Origin: Aporrectodea caliginosa
Lineage: Eukaryota > Annelida > Clitellata > Crassiclitellata > Lumbricidae
Reading direction: 5' to 3'
Assembly: GCA_020284085.1 (NCBI GenBank)
Contig: JACEVL010000690.1
Location: 947,001-1,011,000 of the forward strand
DNA length: 64,000 nucleotides
Below the pieces are notes generated by a model, which was given only the letters and a program-made list of their open reading frames with translations, searched no databases and was not told the DNA's origin. The first letter of the stretch is position 1, and each line of letters opens with the position of its first letter. Position numbers and translations under genes: made by a program. Shown here piece after piece: positions 23,010-33,996 of the stretch.

Positions 23010-23220
23010 CTTCATAGCTGTAGGTAATTTAGAAATAGTTATAATATTTATAATTTTCGCATGTAATAGTGCACACCCATCTCTTTCTAGCCATATCGAC
23101 GATTTCTCAGATTCCGTTTTTCTTCGAATTGAAATTTTATTTCTCTGATATGACAACGCAAGCAAAGTCAACAACAAACATTACAACGTACAGGAAGTAC
23201 ATCTTCCTTGTAAAAAAGAG

Positions 23221-23228
23221 TATATATA
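23221..23228 (-). promoter_or_regulatory. Possible TATA box of the piggyBac gene
   Basis: TATATATA about 30 bp upstream of the inferred noncoding first exon and inside the left-most palindrome. It is also a simple sequence, so support is modest. Confidence 0.35.
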
Positions 23229-23682
23229 ACTAAGAGATGTTATTATGTATTATTGCATAATCAAAAAAACTAACTGTCCTACATGTAGGACGTGGGGATT
23301 ATCTGGGCTAATCCTGCATGTTACTTTGTGGAATAATTCATCTTTGATTTTTACATGTTAAAGTACATGGGCATTCGTTTGAATACAGTGTGCAACCGCT
23401 ACTTTAGATAGTGTAGTTTGGTCGGTAAAGTCATGTTCATACGCCATCAAACTGGCGGAACTCAGATTCTGTCTCCAAGATTATGTCTTCTCTGTACAGG
23501 GCCATTTTTATTATTATTTTAGGTTAGCAATATGAATAAAAGACGATTTTTACTGAAAGCTTAGAAAACTTCATACTGAAAAGGCTAACAACTGGCGCGC
23601 TTGGAGAATAATTTCAATCCACAGTGCTATAGGTTCAGTGTTTTCAATTCCACATTGTGTATTTGCGCAAAAATTAGCAATT

Positions 23683-25356
23683 ATGCCGAAAAGCATTTCT
23701 TACAAGAATTCATTAAAGTGTTCCATCGAAAATGCAACACGAGAAAAGACAGAAAGTTCCCAGCTATGTCGGAAACCATTTGTGCTGGATAGTCATATGA
23801 AGAAAAACAAGAAAACCCATTCCAGTGCAAAGACACACGAATGCGAGGTTTGCAAGAAAATATTTACGCACAACTGTGACCTAAAGAGGCACAAGAGAAT
23901 CCACACTGGAGAAAAACCATACAATTGCCTGGTATGTGACAAAACATTCGCAGAATCTTCGAGTCTGAAAGCGCACACTAGAACACATACTGGAGAGAAA
24001 CCATTTCAGTGCGAGGTATGTAAACGAATATTTTCTCAGTCTTCCAGTGTACAGGGCCATATTAGAATCCATACTGGAATGAGACCTTATCAATGTCAAG
24101 TATGCCAAAAGTGTTTTCCCAGATCTTCAAGTCTAACACGTCATGCAAGAATTCATAACAGAGAGAAACCTTACCAGTGCCAAGTATGTCAAAAACGCTT
24201 TTCCCTGTCTTCAAGTCTAACACGTCATGCAAGAATTCATACCGGAGTCAAACCGTACCAATGCCAGTTGTGTGAATTTAAAACTATGTACGAAGGTCAT
24301 CTAAAGAGGCACATGAGAACACATACTGGAGAGAAACCATACCTTTGTTGGATATGCGAGAGAACATTCTCAAACTTCTCAGGTCTGAAAAGTCATGAAA
24401 ATACTCACTCTGAAGACAAACCATTTCTGTGTATTCTTTGTAACAGAACATTTTACACATCTACATCGCTAAAATGTCATGTTATAATACACACTGGACA
24501 GGGACCACATCAATGTCAGATATGTAAACGAACTTATTCTTATTCTTTTCAACTGCGAGATCATTTTCGAATGCATACTGGGGAAAAACCATACCAGTGC
24601 CATGCATGTCAAAAAAGTTATTCTCGTTCTGTTCAACTGCGAGATCATTTTCGAATGCATACTGGGGAAAAGCCATACAAGTGCCAGGCATGTCAAAAAG
24701 GGTTTATTCGATCTTCTAGTCTAAAAAGTCATACAAGAAATCACACCGGAGAGAAACCACACCACTGCCAATTATGTGAGTTTAAAACTAAGTATAAAGA
24801 TCAGCTAAAGATTCACACAAGACTCCATTCTGGAGAGAAACCATACCTTTGCCAGATGTGCCAGAAAACGTTCTCATCTGCATCTGGTCTAAGAAGCCAT
24901 GAAAAAACCCACTCCGAAGATAAACCATATCTATGTATTCTTTGCGAAAATACATTTTCTATTTATTCATCGCTGCAAAGTCATGCTAGGATCCATACTG
25001 GAGAGAGACCATACCAATGTGAGATGTGTAAACAAAGTTATTCCCAATCCTCTCATCTGCGATATCATGTTCGAATCCATACTGGAGAAAAACCATACCA
25101 ATGCCAGGCATGTAAAAAAAGGTTTACCCGATCTATTAGTCTTAAAATGCATGCAAGAATTCATACCGGGGAGAAACCATACCACTGCCAATTATGTGAG
25201 TATAAAACTAATACTAAAGGTCATCTAAAGAGACACACTAGAATACATGCAGAGGAGAAACCATACCTTTGTCAGTTTTGTCAGAAAACGTTCGTATGCG
25301 CATCAGGTCTGAAAAGACATGAAAAAACCCACTCCATGTCTGGTTCAAGTTTGTGA
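23683..25356 (+). CDS. C2H2 zinc-finger protein with 18 fingers (unit A1)
   Basis: Probable nuclear DNA-binding protein of 557 residues. After a basic N-terminus of about 50 residues with a degenerate finger (LCRKPFVLDSHMKKNKKTH), 18 C2H2 fingers follow, most joined by TGEKP linkers. A higher-order module of five fingers recurs: CQLCEFKT type, then ..[21 protein letters not shown], CKxSYS and CQACQKRF. No KRAB, BTB, ZAD or SCAN domain is seen. I chose ATG 23683 (MPKSIS) because the frame upstream has no ATG and block B has the matching start (MMPKNI). The stop is TGA; 17 codons later the same frame continues into unit A2. Confidence 0.85.
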   Translation: MPKSISYKNSLKCSIENATREKTESSQLCRKPFVLDSHMKKNKKTHSSAKTHECEVCKKIFTHNCDLKRHKRIHTGEKPYNCLVCDKTFAESSSLKAHTRTHTGEKPFQCEVCKRIFSQSSSVQGHIRIHTGMRPYQCQVCQKCFPRSSSLTRHARIHNREKPYQCQVCQKRFSLSSSLTRHARIHTGVKPYQCQLCEFKTMYEGHLKRHMRTHTGEKPYLCWICERTFSNFSGLKSHENTHSEDKPFLCILCNRTFYTSTSLKCHVIIHTGQGPHQCQICKRTYSYSFQLRDHFRMHTGEKPYQCHACQKSYSRSVQLRDHFRMHTGEKPYKCQACQKGFIRSSSLKSHTRNHTGEKPHHCQLCEFKTKYKDQLKIHTRLHSGEKPYLCQMCQKTFSSASGLRSHEKTHSEDKPYLCILCENTFSIYSSLQSHARIHTGERPYQCEMCKQSYSQSSHLRYHVRIHTGEKPYQCQACKKRFTRSISLKMHARIHTGEKPYHCQLCEYKTNTKGHLKRHTRIHAEEKPYLCQFCQKTFVCASGLKRHEKTHSMSGSSL

Positions 25357-25407
25357 AATGCAACACGAGAAAAGACAGAAAGTTCCCAGTTATGTCAGAA
25401 ACCATTT

Positions 25408-26484
25408 ATGCTGGATAGTCATGTGAAGAAAAACAGTAAAAGCCATTCCAATGCAAAGACACACGAATGCGAGTTTTGCAAGAAACTTTTTACGCACAAC
25501 AGTTACTGGAACCTACAGAGGCACACGAGGATCCACACTGGAGAAAAACCATACCATTGCCAGATATGTGACAAAACATTCACAGATTTTTCGAAACTGA
25601 AAGCGCACACTAGAACACATACTGGAGAGAAACCATTTCAGTGCGATGTATGTGAACAAATGTTTTCTCAGTCTTCCAGTCTTCAGAGCCATATTAGACT
25701 CCATACTGGAATTAGGCCTGATCAATGCCAAGTATGCCAAAAGTGTTTTCCCAGATCCTCAAGTCTAACACGTCATGCAAGAATTCATACCAGAGAGAAA
25801 CCTTACCAATGCCAAGTATGTCAAAAACGCTTTTCCCTATCTTCAAGTCAAACACGTCATGCAAGAATTCATGCAGGAGTGAAATCGTACCTGTGCCAGT
25901 TATGCGAGTATAAAACTATGTTCGAAGATCATCTAAAGAGGCACATGAGAAAACATACTGGAGAGAAACCATACCTTTGTCGGAAATGCCAGAGGACATT
26001 CTCAAACTTCTCAGGTCTGAAAAGTCATGAAAATACCCACTCTGATGAGAAACCATTTCTGTGTATTCTTTGTAACAGAACATTTTCCACATCTGCATTG
26101 CTACAAAGTCATGTTAGAATCCACACTGCAGAGAGACCACACCAATGTCAGATGTGTAAACGAAGTTATTCTTATTCTTTTCAACTGCGAGAGCATGTTC
26201 GAATGCATAATGGGGAAAAACAATACAAGTGCCAGACATGTAAAAAACGGTTTATCCGATCTTCTAATTTAAAAGTGCATGCAAGAATTCATACCGGAGA
26301 GAAACCACACCACTGCCAATTATGTGAGTTTAAAACTAATGATAAAAGTAATATAAAGTTGCACACGAGAACACATACCGGAGAGAAACCATACTTTTGT
26401 CAGTTATGTCAGAAAACGTTCTCATCTGCTTCCGGTCTAAGATGCCATGGAAAGTCACCTAAAGAGGCACACGAGAACACATAA
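25408..26484 (+). CDS. C2H2 zinc-finger unit A2, frameshift-truncated
   Basis: Same frame as A1, starting 52 bp after its stop, with no room for a separate promoter. The 358 residues contain 11 complete fingers and a broken twelfth ([20 protein letters not shown]). The last finger and the SMSGSSL tail are present to about 26589 in another frame, so a deletion and frameshift near 26450 ended the protein early. The first finger has a two-residue insertion ([11 protein letters not shown]). The start of the unit matches A1 from residue 17 onward, as expected from unequal exchange between tandem zinc-finger genes. It may be expressed only by stop readthrough or as a downstream reading frame, or be dead. 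Confidence 0.6.
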   Translation: MLDSHVKKNSKSHSNAKTHECEFCKKLFTHNSYWNLQRHTRIHTGEKPYHCQICDKTFTDFSKLKAHTRTHTGEKPFQCDVCEQMFSQSSSLQSHIRLHTGIRPDQCQVCQKCFPRSSSLTRHARIHTREKPYQCQVCQKRFSLSSSQTRHARIHAGVKSYLCQLCEYKTMFEDHLKRHMRKHTGEKPYLCRKCQRTFSNFSGLKSHENTHSDEKPFLCILCNRTFSTSALLQSHVRIHTAERPHQCQMCKRSYSYSFQLREHVRMHNGEKQYKCQTCKKRFIRSSNLKVHARIHTGEKPHHCQLCEFKTNDKSNIKLHTRTHTGEKPYFCQLCQKTFSSASGLRCHGKSPKEAHENT

Positions 26485-27473
26485 TGGAGAGAAACCATAC
26501 CTTTGCCAGATTTGTCAGAAAACGTTCGTATGCGCTTCTGGTCTGAGAAGCCATGAGAAAACCCATTCCATGTCTGGTTCAAGTTTGTAAAAACATTTAT
26601 CAAAGTTCCAAGTCTGCAAAATTGTATTGGAATCCATACTAGTGAAAAACTTCAAAAATTCCAGGTATGCCAGATACAATTCTAACGCAGTTATTTCAGG
26701 TATACGTCAGGAAACATTTTTATGCACTTCCTGCCATTCTGTGCCAGGTTTGCAAAAAGGTTTTCGCCATCTTGGAGTGTACAAATAAAATTACCTGAGA
26801 TATATGACGTCATTGAGACACAACTTCGGTGAACAGAGCAGAAAGATGGATGTGTTGAGCTACTCAATCAATGACAACACGCATGAACAAATTCATACAT
26901 ATCAATTCATACATATTTATTTGGCTTTAGTAAAGTGCAACTGAGTGTTCAAAGATCCTGCTTTCAACAGCCTTTTGTTTTGACTATGTTGGAACATTTT
27001 AGTTCAATTTTGGTAGGCCTATAATGTTTGTGTCTAGTAAGGCACTTCGACTCTATCGAACTGTTGTTTGCACTGAGGATCTACTTCACATGATCTACTG
27101 TAACTGTTTTCGTGTTGTTTTCACTCAATTCAAGTTTTACAGTGTCGTACTTTCATGCTGTCACTGTTCCTTAACTGCAATCACAAAAGAATTGCAACGA
27201 TAATTTCACAATTTCTCAGTTCTGACGGTTACGATGCTGTTAAGGTTGATAATATTATGTCTTAGCAATTAAAGTTTGTTCTGTCTTTATTTGTCATAGT
27301 TAACAAAAAATGTAGAGTCCATGAACAGCTGAGGACGGAAGACAGATTCGCCCACAACATAGAGAAAGGTTGAAATAGTTGTTAATCAACTCATGAATTT
27401 ATTGCATCAGGGTTTAAGTTTTATTTCGCCTCGATAGTTCTACATTCGTGTGCGCTCAATATTTAGTTAGGTC
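26485..27473 (+). other. 3' flank of the zinc-finger units
   Basis: Holds the out-of-frame remains of the last finger of A2 (to about 26589), then a noncoding region conserved in block B. A polyadenylation signal AATAAA lies at 26784-26789 and is conserved at 42342-42347. No other gene is seen. Confidence 0.6.
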
Positions 27474-27933
27474 CAGAGCCGGATTAACCTATAAGCGAAA
27501 TAAGCCATGGCTTAGGGCCCCACAACGTTTTGAGGGCCCCCAACTGTCAGGAAATATAAAATCAGATGGTACAAAGGTCCTATTTGACATGGCTTAGGGC
27601 CCCACAACGTTTTGAGGGCCCCCAACTGTCAGGAAATAATAAATCAGATGGTACAAAGGTCCTATTTGACATGGCTTAGGGCCCCACAACGTTTTGAGGG
27701 GCCCCAACTGTCAGGAAATAATAAATCAGATGGTACAAAGGTCCTATTTGACAATTTTCTTCTGGAAGAAAGACGGAAAAGCCAAAAAAAGGTCATCAAA
27801 CATTTTTCAAAGTAATAAACATGGTTTTTCTCCAAATCTTGAAAAAAATTTTGCATGACTTTCCGGTTAGGGCCCCCCGATGTCTTAACCCGGCCCTTGG
27901 CTTAGGGCCCCCGAAAGTCTTAATCCGGCCCTG
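27474..27933. mobile_element. hAT MITE with an 82-bp internal triplication
   Basis: Ends CAGAGCCGGATTAAC and inverted CAGGGCCGGATTAAG. Exact target duplication GTTAGGTC at 27466-27473 and 27934-27941. Three tandem 82-bp units (CTTAGGGCCCCACAACGTTT ... GTCCTATTTGACATGG) fill the left half. Block B has the single empty site GTTAGGTC at 43150-43157, so it inserted after the duplication. Family member of the larger hAT copy at 36696. Confidence 0.9.
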
Positions 27934-28522
27934 GTTAGGTCTACAGTTAAACACTGCGAACAAGAAACGAGCCTAAAAGAGACCTGTTGTTTTTTTTAAC
28001 TGCCAGTAGGCCTAACACTATTCTAGTACTTATCCCACAGATCTAGAATTAACAAATTTAAAATAGTGCAGCGCTATTGTTATAGTGCTGTGTAATCTTT
28101 TCTATTGACATCAGCGGTTAAGTTTTGAAGACATTATTGATGAAGAAGCTGTCAGTGTTCTTAAAAACTTGGAAGTTTCTCATTTAGGTTACTGCCATGT
28201 TTTCTTCTCTCACCAGATTCATTTAATAATTTGAAACATTTGACAATTATAAAGACCATAATTATAATAGGGTCTACTTGCGTAATGTGACTCAAATCTA
28301 GGCTTAGGCCCTAACAATGAACATTCGTCTTCTTTCGCGTAGATGATCAGTATGAGGTATATATATTCGATAGATGGCGACGGAGTGACATCAGTGGGCG
28401 TAGAACGGAGATCTAAAATATCGCTTTAAAAACGGAAAACGAAAAGTAAACAAATACTTAAACTTACCTAACGAAGGATTACAACGGTTAGAAAAGTCTC
28501 GGTTAGAATTAAGTCAGTGGAA

Positions 28523-29333
28523 ATGTCGAAAAAAGGATCGAAACAGGATGACCTGGTTCAGCTGGTTGAGGCCGTACAGGACGACAAGGTAATCACCGCC
28601 ATTATCGCCCGCATATCACCGAGCCTCAATTCTATCATCGAGGGTATGTTCGCAAAACTCGCAGAAAACTTTGCAGCAACATTCCGACAAACTCTCGAAA
28701 ATTTCGCAGTGGAACTGGTTGAAAGTGCGACATCCACCCTGACGTCGAAAGTAACGGTTCTTGAAGACGAGAATAAGAAGCTGAACCAACGCGTGAATGA
28801 CCTGGAGAATATAAACAGGCTGAACAATCTGATCGTCTATGGCCTTCCTGAGATGCCTTTTGCTTCAAACTCGGCTGCAGAGATGACTACTCAACAATTA
28901 TCTACAAAATCAAACCATGATGAAACAACTGTAGCTCTGGAGCTATGTCGCAGTCGCCTTGGACTGGAGATTGATGTAGCCGACATATCTTTCGCATACA
29001 GGATCTCACGGGGTGGTAAAGAAATGCACCGTCCAATCCTGATCGGGTTCGCCTCACGTCGAGCTCGTGACCAGGTCTACTCTGCAAGGAGAACCCTACG
29101 CGCATCATCCTCAAATCCAAACTAGGTATACATCAACGAGCACCTCACCAAATCCAATGCTCACATCGCTGACACATCGCTATGCGCTGACCAGGAAAAT
29201 GGTTAGAGAAAAAAAGATCCACTCTACTTGGTCAGCTGGTGGTCTTATCTTCACTCGGAAGACAATCTCTCCAGATGAAAAGCCAACAAAGGTGAATTCA
29301 GTCAGTGAACTGGATGAACCGTGCGTCAACTAA
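28523..29333 (+). pseudogene. LINE ORF1 (coiled coil plus RRM-like), broken
   Basis: From ATG 28523 (MSKKGSKQDD) the frame runs to TAG at 29125. It has a heptad-like region (VTVLEDENKKLNQRVNDLEN) followed by an RRM-like stretch (NNLIVYGLPEMPF, ADISFAYRISRGG, PILIGFASRRARDQV) as in L1-type ORF1 proteins that coat the RNA. After the stop the same frame briefly continues (VYINEHLTKSNAHIADT). Then a shift leads into RYALTRKMVREKKIHSTWSA and GGLIFTRKTI, ending at 29333. One stop and one frameshift thus break a protein of about 270 residues. Confidence 0.75.
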
Positions 29334-29552
29334 CCTTCGCTGAACTCAATGCCACGTACCTGGAGTTTCCTTACAATTCAGTAAGACATAATTTCAATAA
29401 ATCACCTATGCTATCTGATCTTAATTTGTCATCATTGGTTGGATTGGAAAATGTTGTTTACTTCCAACATAATGTCTTGATCTCTTCTGCGATCCATTGT
29501 TGGACCCATCTTTGATCAGCGGACCATCGTTGATACTAATAGTGACAGTGTT

Positions 29553-32500
29553 ATGGACATTTTATGTTTCATTTGCAAGAACCCTAAATCTGATGCTTAT
29601 AAACTAATCCAATGTACTGTTTGTAAAAACTGCTATCATTATAGATGCTGTTCGATTGAACCACTGAACTCTAAAGATGCTAAATCTTGGTACTGCCAAA
29701 ACTGCTTAGAATCAGCATTGCCATTTAGCCATATTATTGATGGAGATGTTTTTAATACTTGCATTACTGAATCTGCTGATGTACCACTAGGTTTACATAA
29801 TGCCAAGGAGAAGCCCAAACTTGCATTCTTCAATGACCACCAAGTGAATAGGCCATTAATAAATAACTCTGACCTAGATCCTGACGACAACTATTATGTA
29901 GTTAGACCAATTGATCATGGCTATAACACTCCTTCTCAATTAACTCTAAAGCTAGGAACTGACCTGCAACTATGTTCATTCATGCATGTCAACACTAGAA
30001 GTATATATATCTCCTAAACTTGCAGATATACAGCTTCTATTGCACCAAATACCTGTTGGGATCATGGCTGTGACAGAAACCTGGCTAGAGGAAACATCTA
30101 TTGATACAGTACAGATTTCAGGATATAACTCTATACATAAACCTAGGGGAAAGGGCCGTGGGGGTGGTGTAGCCTTCTATGTAAAGAAAGAAATAGGCTT
30201 TCAAGAACTGGCTCCACTGAAGCACAATCCTTCACATGTTTCATATGAAAGTCTATTCATCACAGTTCCCCAGCAGAATGGTACACAACTTACAGTAGGT
30301 GTTATTTATAGACCACCTGGACAAGCTATGCAATTGTTTAATGAAGAATTCAATGAACTATTATCTGAGCTAACTGTAACAAAAAAGGAAATAATTCTAA
30401 TGGGTGATTTTAATATTGATTTGTTAAAACATAATGATCACGCACTGACAAAGAACTTCCTTGACTGCATTTCATCTCATCACTTTCTGCCAGCAATACT
30501 GCAACCTACACGTATAACTGACACTACAGCTACACTAATTGACAACATATTTACAAATATATGGCCTAGAATTGTAAACTCTTCGATCATTGCAACTGAT
30601 GTCTCTGACCACTTACCCATTATGGCCTGGTATCTTTTGCAACCCACAAAGCAAGACAAACCAACAACATATACCACTAGAATCATAAATGAACAGTCAC
30701 TAGACCAATTTAGAATGCTCCTATCGCAATTAGATTTCACTCCAGTCTCAGCCCTGTGTACTGAAAGAGACACCAATAAAGCATATGAAACCTTCCTTGA
30801 CATGTTCACGAATGTATACAACTCCGCCTTCCCGCTCATACAGGTTAATAAACGGAGTCGTCGATCCTTTGACCACCCATGGATGACTAAAGGGCTGCTG
30901 AAATCATGTAGGCAAAAAGCAAACTTGTATTTAAAATATATTAAACATCCAAACCTGACAACAAAAAATAAGTTCATTGTATATAGAAACAAATTCAAGA
31001 CCACTAAAATTAAAGCTGAACGCAATTACTATGCTACTGAATTTGCAAAATATAGCAATGATATAAAAAAGACTTGGAATATCATAAAAACTATAGTTAA
31101 CTCAAAGACTGACGACACCAGAATAGAAACACTGAAGATTAATGGACAAACAATTACCGACAATGAATTAATGGCAGAAAAATTTAATAATTATTTTACT
31201 GGAATTGCCCAAAATCTGTCTGACAAAATTCCCGAGTCTACTAGTTCCTTCATGGAACACTTGAAACCGCCGCCACTTAATTCCTTTGCTGTAACTCCAA
31301 CATCGCCAGAAGAGCTACTGGAGTTAAACCAAGCCCTGAAACTCACACATAGTCCTGGACCTGATCAACTGGATCCTAGCATAGTTAGTCCAAACCTGGC
31401 TCTTATAGCAGTCCCACTAGCTGACATAATAAACTGCTCCTTATTAACAGGGATAGTACCTGATGAAATGAAAAGATCAACAGTTACACCTATATTCAAA
31501 CAGGGTAATAAAGAGGACCTAACGAATTATAGACCTATATCTATATTGCCCTATTTCTCGAAACTCCTAGAAAAAGTTATGTACCAAAGACTATATAACT
31601 ACATATCTAAAACAAATATTCTACACCCCTTGCAACATGGATTTAGGCCTGGCCATTCAACTTCAATGACACTGATAAATATACAGGATAAGATAACGCA
31701 AGCCATTGATAAGAATGAATATTCTATAGGAATATTTCTAGATCTAAGCAAAGCATTTGACACCGTAGACCATAATATACTAATAAAAAAGCTGGAAAAT
31801 TATGGAGTCCGGGGTATCCCTCTTTCTTGGTTTAAGGATTATCTTACTCATCGGCAACAGCAAGTCAAATGCAATGGCACAACATCAAGATTTAAATTAA
31901 TCAAATTTGGAGTTCCTCAAGGATCTATACTGGGTCCCCTGTTGTTTTTGATATATATTAATGACCTTCCTAATACATCCTCTATCCTCAATTTTGTACT
32001 GTTTGCAGATGATTCCAATGTCTTCTTCTCACACAAATCTTATGAAGAAGTATTTCGAATCCTTAACCAAGAACTCTTACTAGTGTCAGACTGGTTCAAA
32101 GCAAATAAACTATCTCTTAATTTGGCAAAAACTAATTATATTCTCTTCTGCTCTCATAGGAAATCAACCCCACAACAGAAAGGAAAAGTCCAAATAGACA
32201 CTACTGACATCCCACAAGTAAAATCTGTAAAATTCTTAGGAGTCTACGTAGACCAACATCTTACCTGGAACATTCATATTGAGCAAATAGCACTAAAAAT
32301 AGCCAAAAATATAGGAATAATAAAACGAATATCTTACCTGCTACCTACTAACATTATGCTCACCTTATACTATTCTATGATTTATCCATACATTGCCTAT
32401 TGTAACATGATATGGGCATCAAACTACAATTCTCGACTCCACAGAATAAATGTTTTGCAAAAAAGAGTTGTTAGATTAATAGCTGGCTCCCCCTATAATT

Positions 32501-32835
32501 CTCACACTAAGCAATTATTCATGCAGCTCGGTATTCTAAAAATTGCACAAATCAAACAACTGCAGATCAACGAATTCATGCATAGATATACTTACAACAC
32601 ACTGCCTAGCTCCCATGCCAACTTCTATAGCCTAGCTTCGGACATTCACTCACATAATACAAGAATCTTAGCCTCATACAGAAGTGAATTTGCACGTACA
32701 AACACTCGTAAATTCTCGATCAGATGTGTTGGCCCAGTGGAATGGAACAGAATACCCCAAGACCTTCGCAGTATCTCAAATTTAAAGCTTTTTAAACATC
32801 AGTTACGCCTATGGTTAACTCGTCAGAGCGATTAG
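29553..32835 (+). pseudogene. LINE ORF2: PHD finger, endonuclease, reverse transcriptase; one frameshift
   Basis: Starts at ATG 29553 with a PHD-type zinc finger (CFICKNP..CTVCKNCYHYRCC..WYCQNC). The apurinic-type endonuclease follows: VNTRS, AVTETWLEE, RGGGVAFYVKK, VIYRPPG, LMGDFNID, LIDNIFTN, SDHLPI. The reverse transcriptase has HGFRPGHSTSMTL, IFLDLSKAFDTVDH, GVPQGSILGPLLF, LFADDSNVFF and VKFLGVYVD, then a C-terminal region (LQKRVVRLIAGSPYN). A (TA)n expansion of four bases at about 30000 breaks the frame between the PHD part and the endonuclease; otherwise the frame is open to TAG 32835. Function when intact: target-primed reverse transcription. The PHD may bind chromatin (inference). Confidence 0.9.
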
Positions 32836-33217
32836 TTGGGTTCTAACCCCTTATTCTGTTTATTTTTGCTTAGTTAAGGTTTAATACTTTGTACTAGTAC
32901 GTTAAAAATTGTACATGTACTTTACTTATATCATGAATGCTCTGTACTAGATGACCTCTGTTAACCATCTAGCAACTGACTGCGTATATAGGTGCCCTAA
33001 CCAGCGGGACCCTGGTCCCTTCTGGGTTCCCTTTTGTTACCAACAGATTTTTCTTCTTTGTACAGCAAAATGTTACTTTGCCAATGTTTGGAACAATAAA
33101 TTTATGGTTATGGTTATGGTTATGGTTATGGTTATGAGGAAAATTTGAGCAAATCCTTAACGCCACGTAGCCATCCAGCCAGCTCAAATTACATTGAAAC
33201 AACGAAGATTCCATTAA

Positions 33218-33608
33218 CCCGTTTTGGACCAATGTTCGTTTTACGAACACATTTTTATGACATCACATTGGTTGACGTCATCATTTTAGTTTTCTTTTCA
33301 TGTGCTCCTATGGCAGCGAAAGGTTTTATTTGTCGGATAAATCGCCAAAAAATTAGTTTTGAATGTTTTGAACATTTTTGTCTTATGATAAATACTGCAA
33401 CTCCAGGTATGTTCACCGTCTTTTGTTTGAAAATTTGTAATTTTGGTTCGATGTGTGATATCGCACGAGCTGATGGGCATTTGACAAGAGCACATATTTA
33501 GCACAAAGCACATGTCATTTGCATAATTATACTGTGATAAAATTAATGGAGTCGTAATTTTTTCATATCTGGGTCATGTTCGTTTTACGAACATTGGTCC
33601 AATACGGT
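33218..33608. mobile_element. MITE with palindromic ends (TTGGACCAATGTTCGT)
   Basis: Left end TTGGACCAATGTTCGT..ACGAACA at about 33224-33250 and its inverted copy at 33580-33605. A TTAA (33214-33217) lies left, followed by CCCGTTTTGG, and the right end reads CCAATACGGT, so it may be piggyBac-like, but no TTAA is found on the right. No coding content. Confidence 0.6.
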
Positions 33609-33992
33609 ACTGATGGCGTCAAGTCAAGTCAACGTTGATTTACATATGCGTATTTCCGATCTTGAGCTACATATATCAACCAAATCATATAAATATAGGC
33701 TACATATATAAAATTATATATGATGACTTCGGCAACGGCCTGATCATCATTGTCAATTTCAAGTGCAACCAAAGTCTATAGGCCTAATAGTAATCCTTTG
33801 CAAACCTGACATCCATTATCAAGGAAGGCAGTTTTAATATTTTATTAGGGCTGTTAACGATTTAAAATGTCTTATATACTGTTTCGGTAATATTGTGCGT
33901 CTTATTAGACGTCTTATGTTCATGATATTCTTAGTAACTGATCAGTACTTACTAGTCTTTAAAGATTAGTAAAGTAACTAAAGCTTTACGTT
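33609..33992. other. No gene seen
   Basis: AT-rich sequence between two miniature elements. Only scattered TAGGCTA/TAGGCCTA words were noticed (33779-33786). Confidence 0.5.
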
Positions 33993-33996
33993 TTAA

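Larger units (their letters stand above)
20782..23291 (-). mobile_element. piggyBac element with an apparently intact transposase gene
   Basis: The transposase gene (minus) is bracketed by the 16-bp palindrome GTCCTACATGTAGGAC at 20782-20797 and 23276-23291; a third copy is internal at 22924-22939. The outermost TTAA-flanked ends could not be fixed, so these limits are minimal. Comparison with the block B sequence (homology to block A starts at about 23306) puts the right end before 23306. Codons are clean, suggesting a young or preserved copy. Confidence 0.65.
23306..28000 (+). repeat. Duplicated block A (paralogue of 40.14-43.2 kb)
   Basis: Begins at CTAATCCTGCATG and ends near 27995. The upstream regions, zinc-finger genes, 3' flanks (for example TAGAGTCCATGAACAGCTGA at 27312) and the GTTAGGTCTACAGTTAAA junction are shared with block B. 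Block A contains two zinc-finger units and a hAT insertion that block B lacks. Confidence 0.85.
28340..33137 (+). mobile_element. Nearly full-length non-LTR retrotransposon (CR1/L2-like LINE)
   Basis: Two open reading frames in order (ORF1, ORF2), a 3' UTR of about 280 bp and a tail of four TTATGG units ending at about 33135. The 5' end is uncertain. ORF1 is interrupted once or twice and ORF2 only once, so the copy is recent. Closest by layout to CR1/L2-group elements, with endonuclease and reverse transcriptase and no RNase H. None of the TAGGCCTA words common elsewhere lies inside it. Confidence 0.9.

Noticed and set aside
23638..23682. Upstream extension of zinc-finger A1 frame
   Set aside because: It begins with GTG, not ATG; the first ATG is 23683 and is matched in block B.
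28558..29120. Minus-strand open frames over LINE ORF1
   Set aside because: Shadows of the sense coding frame; no independent support.
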